Shown here: positions 57,723-64,000 of the stretch, one piece after another
Numbering within the stretch: the first letter of the stretch is position 1
Layout: each line of letters starts with the position of its first letter
NCBI GenBank assembly: GCA_963457665.1
Contig: OY735220.1
Location: forward strand, 34,295,969-34,359,968
DNA: 64,000 nucleotides
Source: Thysanoteuthis rhombus
Lineage: Eukaryota > Mollusca > Cephalopoda > Oegopsida > Thysanoteuthidae
Reading direction: 5' to 3'
Translations under genes and position numbers: made by a program
Notes under the pieces: generated by a model
What the model was told of the DNA's origin: nothing
Seen by the model: the letters and a program-made list of their open reading frames with translations, nothing else
Database searches by the model: none

Positions 57723-58118
57723 AAGATATTATCATTGTTTATGATTTTAATGAGTTCTTTTAAACAATTTGTTCAACAATGTCTTCCTCTTTACCAATCT
57801 AAGAGTAACTGCCCATTTTTGTTGATAGAAATTAGTCTGCATTAGCAACTCATTGCACTGGCAAAATAAGCTTGAATATCAAAAATTTTCAGGTTCAGCA
57901 TTCCTGACTAAATGTTTGAAGTCTCTATTGGCAAAACAATTCTGGATGGTTTTACTTTCAAAACTCAGCCAACTGTCTGCGAAAATTTATATTGCTTCTA
58001 AAATGGATACTTTTGCACTTACTTCCTCTGCAGTTGACGATGACGTCAAAGTGTTTCCTCAGTGGCTTCTCGCACCCAGTTTACTAGTTTTGTACGATAT
58101 GTCTTACAATTTTTAATG

Positions 58119-58119
<1 letters not shown>

Positions 58120-58188
<69 letters not shown>
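58120..58188. repeat. (AT)n microsatellite, longest in the window
   Basis: About 30 AT units with one GT interruption, followed by a (GT)n tract at 58212-58230. Confidence 0.95.
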
Positions 58189-58432
58189 ACGATGGATGTT
58201 TGTTAGTATATATGTATGTGTGTGTGTGTGTACAAGTGAGTGCTGAGGTTCAGGTTTCAAGGCAGAACAGGCAGCAGGCAAAAATTAGGTTGAGTATGTG
58301 TATGCTTATATATATGCGCATGGGATCATTTATGCATATATATATATATGCATACAAGAGCTGTCTAAAATATCTAGCCATTTAAATAATTTTGTATGGT
58401 TCTTGGCTTCTACTGGTAATATTAATTCTGGT

Positions 58433-58873
58433 GAGAGGGCGAGACAAAGAGAGAGCAACAGAGAGGGCGAGACAAAGAGAGAGCAACAGAGAGGGCGAGA
58501 CAAAGAGAGAGCAACAGAGAGGGCGAGACAAAGAGAGAGCAACAGAGAGGGCGAGACAAAGAGAGAGCAACAGAGAGGGCGAGACAAAGAGAGAGCAACA
58601 GAGAGGGCGAGACAAAGAGAGAGCAACAGAGAGGGCGAGACAAAGAGAGAGCAACAGAGAGGGCGAGACAAAGAGAGAGCAACAGAGAGGGCGAGACAAA
58701 GAGAGAGCAACAGAGAGGGCGAGACAAAGAGAGAGCAACAGAGAGGGCGAGACAAAGAGAGAGCAACAGAGAGGGCGAGACAAAGAGAGAGCAACAGAGA
58801 GGGCGAGACAAAGAGAGAGCAACAGAGAGGGCGAGACAAAGAGAGAGCAACAGAGAGGGCGAGACAAAGAGAA
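58433..58873 (+). repeat. Minisatellite array, 28-bp unit, 15.7 copies
   Basis: Unit GAGAGGGCGAGACAAAGAGA followed by GAGCAACA. Fifteen full copies from 58433 to 58852 appear identical; the sixteenth is partial and degenerates into GAAAGGGTGAGG. Because 28 is not a multiple of three, all three frames are open over 84 bp cycles on both strands, creating spurious 160-244-codon frames. Confidence 0.97.
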
Positions 58874-59177
58874 AGGGTGAGGAAGTGAGGGAATGACAAA
58901 AACAATGTGAATTAGAGAGAAACCAAATCCAGTCAAAAGAACAAATCCAAATGCTTTCAAAAAGGTGTTTGTTTGATTCAAGAAGCAAACAAAATCTGCA
59001 AACAGGCCAAAGTAGTTGGTTCCTCTTGAAGCAAAGAGAGCATACAAACACTGCTGAGAGACTGACAAAATAAAAGGGGGGGGGTTAATACCAGGAATAG
59101 AATTGTAAACAAACAAAAACCAAAAAAACTTGCAGTAAAGAAATCTACCAATTCAAAAGAAAATGCTTCAGATATAC

Positions 59178-59236
59178 AGATATACCTTGAATAGTATGGT
59201 TATGATGTATTATGGTTAAGGTATTACTGTACAATT
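59178..59236 (+). mobile_element. Tiny Tc1/mariner-type MITE, copy 2
   Basis: TACAGATATACCTTGAATAG and inverted TACAGTAATACCTTAACC flank about 20 bp, with TA at both outer ends. Confidence 0.5.
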
Positions 59237-59334
59237 TAATTTAAGTGGCTATAAGCCAAAAAATACATTAAATTAAAGTTTTTGAACAGTACCTGTATAT
59301 AGCTATTTCCAAAGGAGAAGACCATACATGTTAA

Positions 59335-59507
59335 CCCATTACCTCGAACAGGTGGTAAAGAGTAATAGCTATCCATTGCAAAATAATCCCTTGTGAATTA
59401 TCTGTTGCAAGATAAAAGCCCTGACCCATAGGGGGAACTGAGTTGCCATCAATCACAATGAGACAGAAATTTTATTGTTTTAGCGATAGTCATTTGCAGT
59501 AAATGGG
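59335..59507. mobile_element. TTAA-flanked MITE, 173 bp
   Basis: TTAA at 59331-59334 and 59508-59511. The ends are CCCATTACCTCG and, inverted, CCCATTTACTGC. Short piggyBac-style termini; no coding capacity. An eroded relative is at 48780. Confidence 0.65.
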
Positions 59508-60024
59508 TTAAGATTAAGACAAGATGGAATTGCAAGTGACCGGTGAAAGAGAGTTAGAGTTTTAAGGATTATGCCTTTTCCTAAGGAATAAGTAGATAAG
59601 AGGCGCCAACAATTGAAATCTTCTGAAGATGACCTCACAAATTTTGATGGGGAAGTATCAATTTACTTGGATTAAGACAAGAATTTGGGGAACAACCAAT
59701 GACAAATCAACTCCCTGTCCCAAGAGGGTATTATAAATCTAGTTGATCACTCCTAAGTAATAAAAGGAGATTTGGCAGAACCCTTATCTTGCATAAGATA
59801 AGATGTCTTTCTTGATAGAGGACACTAATCTCTTTCTAATAAATTTTCTTCTTCACAGCAATTGCAAATATATAATTAGAAACAGATTTTTTATTTCAAT
59901 GTTTTTATTACATAAATAAACCAGCCAAAATGATTTTTGTTTCATTTAATCTCACGTCAAAATCAGGGTGGTTAACTGGAAGATGTTGATATGGGTTCAG
60001 CGATTTTTGCAATATCATATGAGG

Positions 60025-60056
60025 GTTCCACAACAAGATAATTTGGGGAACCACTG
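60025..60056 (-). mobile_element. Isolated hAT-like terminus
   Basis: Inverted, reads CAGTGGTTCCCCAAATTATC then TTGTTGTGGAACC. The other end was not found. Confidence 0.4.
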
Positions 60057-61185
60057 ACTTACAGAGAAAGCCATTCTAAATTAAGCAATCAAATTTCTCC
60101 AGAGTTGAAAATTTGACCTTTGATCCCAATTTATGATGCCCAATATATTTACAAAGCTTTGGTTGGTCAATTCTCTAACCTTCCTCCAGTGAATGATTAC
60201 CAAGCAAAAACGACATAAAAACCAGAAGAGAGGCTATCTGTTCAATTATTTCATGACTTTAGGCCAATGCGCTATCCTTCCAGTAGGCCAGGCCAGAACA
60301 GAGGTGGGACAAGGTGGATAAGTTGGTGTGGGCCCACGATTTTGAATTGGCAAATACCAATTGAGAGGCAGATACCATAGTCTTAATAGCTTCTTATTAC
60401 AGTACTGTACTTTGTCTTATGAACATTTTAATAAAATTGTTTGATTTCATCTTTTATAAATCCTCTAAGTTCTTTGATTCTGTTCTGTTGCCTGTGAGTA
60501 CATCATGTACACTACATGGCTTGGCTCCACGAACAAAGATTTGGGAAGATTTTCTATTACTACTACAGAATCTCAGATGGCCAGTGAGGCTAGAGCAAGA
60601 GAGGTAGGCCACTCTGCATTGGTTGTAAGGGAAAGACATTTATACCAATACATAAATGATATGTATTTAGCACTGATTACAAAAATACCTGACGATCAGG
60701 GGGCCTACATTTTCTGTCCCACCTGGGCTTATAACTAGCTTTGCACTGGCATACTCCCGAGATTACACATTAACATTTTTGTCTCCCACCAAAGAAATGA
60801 ACCAGCCCGAATGACAATGCAGACCGAGAAGTTTGATTAGTGAACATCGCATAACGATAAAAGACTTCAACAGATAGACACGTGTTCACTTGGTTCCTTT
60901 GTTTAAAGCCTGGGAAAGTTGCAAGAGGTGATGGACAAAGTGTGGGAGTTTTAGTACCAGCACAATTAGCAGTAATTGTTGGCCACAAAGAACACAATAG
61001 CAACGATCAACTGGATATTAGTTGCGATTGTATTTATGTACATAACAATTAGTCGATTGGATGCTGACAAAATGGAGACAATGACAACTGAAGAGGGAAA
61101 AACTATCACAATGTGAAAAGGTTGCAAAAAGCTAAACAAGGAAGTAAAGGCCAGAGTACACTGGTCTTCAAAACTTTATTACTGT

Positions 61186-61262
61186 AATACCTTGAACTGT
61201 GTGGTTTTGATTAGTGTAGGTTCCGATGTAGTAAAGAAGTCATTGCTGTACAAATAAATGTA
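61186..61262 (+). mobile_element. Tiny Tc1/mariner-type MITE, copy 3
   Basis: CTGTAATACCTTGAACTGTG and a right block GTCATTGCTGTAC; matches the minus-strand reading of the 37787-37843 copy. Confidence 0.45.
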
Positions 61263-61479
61263 ACCAAATAGAAGCTGAAAAAACCTCCCCAAATCAAATT
61301 ATGATAAGACATCAAACAATAAGGTAAATTTGGGAATGAATTAACTACACTAATGAATGTATATTTTACATGACAGCTTACGAAGAAATATATTAGATTA
61401 ATGAGGCATACAAACGGTAAAAATGAGATGAATGAATCACCAGTCTATATATGTACCATAAATAATTATAAAAAATCAT

Positions 61480-61625
61480 CAAGAGGAAAAAAAAAAGAAA
61501 AAAAAAGAATAAAAATGATCCCTTATCTAAAAAATATCAGTACGAGATTTTGGCATCTTTTGTCTAAAAATGATCAGAGATTTAAAAAAAGCACTTAAAA
61601 AAAAAAATAAAAAAAAAAATCTAGA
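61480..61625. repeat. A-rich tracts
   Basis: Several A-runs of 8-10 at 61488-61508 and 61598-61619; no gene. Confidence 0.7.
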
Positions 61626-61839
61626 CGGTACCCATTGGTATACTAATGCGAATTGTCAAAGTTGTAGCTCTAAAAATCCAACTAAGAGTGTCTGTAGACA
61701 CATACACGAATAAAGGAGAAAAATCTTTAACCCACCAAGCTGGTTGATCCAACAGGTGATTTATAAGGCTATGGCGATTCAATTAGACCAAAACATTTCA
61801 GAAGACAAACAAAATATTTGGCAAACTCATATACATTGT

Positions 61840-61965
61840 GATCTCACAAAATCTACTGATAAAATCACAAAGATTTAATTGGCAACTTTCCAGTAGAAGT
61901 AGGACAGACACAACACTTGTACTTGACACGTTCAAGGCACAAAGTTCATGTTTACGTACCAACTT
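61840..61965 (+). mobile_element. Fragment of the 29.1-kb hAT-like element
   Basis: GATCTCACAAAATCTACTGA, TAAAATC, GTAGAAGTAGGACAGA and TTCAAGGCACAAAGTTCATG match 29625-29725. Confidence 0.55.
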
Positions 61966-62204
61966 TTCTGTAGACAATCTGAACTCATCTTCAAAGTAGA
62001 CATTTCAGACGATTCATCCTATTGCCCTCTTCTGGTTGTGCAAAGGAAATAGACCCATAAGAGAGACTCTTCCCTTACGGATAAAACATTTTACACCTGA
62101 ATAAGGCCACAGAAAGAAAATATTTTGGATGGATGGCAGTTTCACAAGTGTCTTGTCTGAAGAATGGCTGCTGCTTTAATGAACTAATAATAAAGTGACT
62201 GTTC

Positions 62205-62335
62205 CAAAAGGTGCCTGTTGGGAGTGGCCTGACTTTATGGTGTGAAGAGTAACCTGCCATAGTTGTCATGTAAATTTCAGTCCATCTTACAAAACTACAG
62301 CTCCAATTTCAATTCAGTTGATTTAGCATTATATG
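62205..62335 (+). repeat. Dispersed repeat, copy 3 (GTTTGGAAGGGGC family), partial
   Basis: TTCCAAAAGGTGCCTGTTGG, ACCTGCCATAGTTGTCATGT and CTTACAAAACTACAGCTCC match the first third of copies 1 and 2. Confidence 0.55.
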
Positions 62336-62855
62336 GGGATCATGAAGGTTCTCAGCAAGAAGGAAGATATCATTAGCCAATCTGAGATTAGTCAGCTATT
62401 AAGCAGAAAATCCTGAATCCTTTTGTGTCCAAGGGATGCATAAGAATAGATTCTTTCGAGACTCCAGGGACGTATATGATACACCTCTTTTAGGAGTCAA
62501 CTGGGACATTTCAATTAAAGAATTAAGCACACTGATAGGGTCAAGTCAAGAGAGCTTATTTGCAATTTGAATGAAACAACTTTTAGAATTCACCGAAAGC
62601 TATTCTTCAACCAACAGGCTTGAAAATTGGTTTAGGTGATCCTGTACAAATAGAATTTAAGCTTTAAAATAATGAAGAAAACCCCAGTGTTGTTAATGGA
62701 GGAGGATTAAGTAAAAGGGGGGCTTCTCCCAAATGCCAAAGGTTTAACTCTTAAAAACATAAACTGCTTGTAATTGATGATGGAACTATTCAATGAATAG
62801 CATGAAAAATAATGGAACTCTTCAGTGAATTGAATAGGAAAAATTTAAATTCATC

Positions 62856-63276
62856 AAATGGTCATCATCATCAGTCTTTCAGGATTTGCTACACTTCTCT
62901 ATCGTGGGTGTTACAGAGCCAGTATTTTCTTAATTTGACCAGTTCACCTCTTTATCTTGTATTTTGTCAGCCTTGGTTCCGTATGTGATCTCTGAGGATC
63001 CATGTTGTGAGATGTGATGTCCATCGGTTGTCTTTCATTCGTGCAACATGGCCTGCCCATTGCCATTTGAGTTTTTTAATAGTTTCTATGATGTCACGGA
63101 CTCCCGTTTTCTTCCTTATATACTGTGCTGTCTTATGATCTCTCCATGTGAGGTTGAGCATGATTCTCTCATGTGCACGTTGCATGCTCAGTTTGCGAGT
63201 CTGTCTCTTGGTTAGGTTCCATGTTTCAGCTCCATAAGTGACTATTGGGAGGATGCATTGGTTGAATACTCTTAAA
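62856..63276 (-). mobile_element. Best preserved RTE LINE 3' end in the window
   Basis: On the minus strand one frame is open from about 63276: RVFNQCILPIVTYGAETWNL, TKRQTRKLSMQRAHERIMLN, LTWRDHKTAQYIRKKTGVRD, KLKWQWAGHVARMKDNRW and LRDHIRNQG, the intact C-terminal part of the RTE RT polyprotein. The last 0.1 kb runs through YWLCNTHDREVWQILKD and ends at a CTGATGATGATG tail. Truncated at the 5' end at the KRRVFNQC motif. Its clean frame makes it the youngest copy here. Confidence 0.85.
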
Positions 63277-63279
63277 AGT

Positions 63280-64000
63280 TATTTCCCTTGAAATTGATGT
63301 TCTATTCATTTTTTATGAATTTAAGAGGTAACAAACCGAGACGAAATTTGATACAATCATTTGTTGCGGTGGTTATTCATCATTCATATTCTCAGGTCTT
63401 TCGTCAGAAAGAGGAATTCAGCAAAAATTTATTCCCTAAGATTCGTCTTTTTTTCCTTCTCCCAGAGTAAAAAAAAAAAAAATTTTTCACTTTGGTTCTC
63501 ACCAAGGAAAGATTGTTGGAAATATTTAGCAGCAGAATGAGAGAGTGCATTTCATAGAGGTGACCCTAAAATCAACTCCACCCCCGCCACCGATACCCAG
63601 GATGAAACTGCTGGAAACTGATCCTCTTGGTAATTGAGAATTTGAACTTCCAAGCTGGATTTAGAATAATCTGAGAAACAAATCAAAGATGAAAATTCCT
63701 TTAAAATTTTGGCCCTCGAAAGAACCAAGTAGAGACAAAATTAACTTCTTGTAATGATAACTTGGCAAAAACTAGTTTGTTTAGAGAAATAATCTAAACA
63801 TTTCTCATGAAGCCATAACCAAAGTTTGAAAAGATAGCGCCAACTGTTTCAAGTCTTTGGGAAATTTTTCTAAAAAACAGTTACATAATTAATTACTAGA
63901 GTTGACTTTGGAGCCAAGAAAGTAAAAATCTCTCCAAATTTGTTTATAATGTGGGCTAAAACATTCCATTCACCTGCCTCGTAGCTAAGATAGTTTAGGA
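63280..64000. other. Non-coding to the window end
   Basis: Nothing beyond A-runs (63469) and chance frames was seen. Confidence 0.4.

Noticed and set aside
41877-58873. CRISPR-like arrays (28-30-bp repeats)
   Set aside because: The repeats are head-to-tail with no unique spacers, lie in an animal-type genome and have no cas genes nearby.
58298-59116. Frames of 160-244 codons on both strands (ARQRESNREGETK and SLSRPLCC types)
   Set aside because: The 28-bp unit rotates the frame and every frame stays open; this is array translation, not a protein.

Overview
The window looks like AT-rich, repeat-dense DNA from the nuclear genome of an animal, most plausibly a marine invertebrate; a mollusc is possible but cannot be proved from sequence alone. 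No bacterial-type gene organisation is present: there are no long intact reading frames, operons or ribosome binding sites. Instead there are decayed copies of animal transposons (RTE-type LINE, Tc1/mariner, hAT, piggyBac), tRNA-like SINEs, AT/CA microsatellites, long A-tracts and three large minisatellite arrays. Most short open frames are chance. I found no convincing complete gene, rRNA, tRNA or CRISPR array.

Layout. 0.9-1.3 kb: 5'-truncated RTE end. 1.5-2.1 kb: possible non-LTR tail and one exon-like ORF. 3.06-4.98 kb: a short hAT-like element split by an essentially full-length but dead Tc1-like transposon with both TIRs and TA target site. 8.3-8.65 kb: a direct duplication around an (AT)n tract. 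13.48-17.95 kb: the most gene-like part, with a spliced-looking exon on +, a strong-Kozak first-exon candidate on -, and several GC/CpG-richer patches. 19.1-21.5 kb: tandemly repeated element and a dead piggyBac transposase. 23.4-24.7 kb: an exon-like block on -, a truncated THAP-type zinc finger on + and a mariner fragment. 28-30.5 kb: hAT-like elements and a 0.4-kb repeat. 31.65-31.72 kb: an acidic N-terminal exon candidate on -. 36.0-36.6 kb: an unrecognised 123-codon frame.

39-41 kb: SINE/hAT fragments. 41.88-43.73 kb: a 1.85-kb array of 30-bp then 28-bp units. 46-48.2 and 59.3 kb: piggyBac-type ends and TTAA-flanked MITEs. 51.05-51.72 kb: G-run minisatellite. 56.97-57.72 kb: an RTE copy whose 5' part is inverted, the classic twin-priming signature. 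58.43-58.87 kb: a third array with a 28-bp unit. 62.86-63.28 kb: the best preserved RTE 3' end, on -.

The working parts of the window are therefore mobile elements and satellite DNA in intergenic or intronic sequence. The handful of exon candidates (14.97-15.05, 23.47-23.58 and 31.65-31.72 kb on -; 13.48-13.61 kb on +) suggest that parts of it are large introns of real genes, but none could be assigned to a named gene. Family assignments rest on reading motifs by eye; no search was run.
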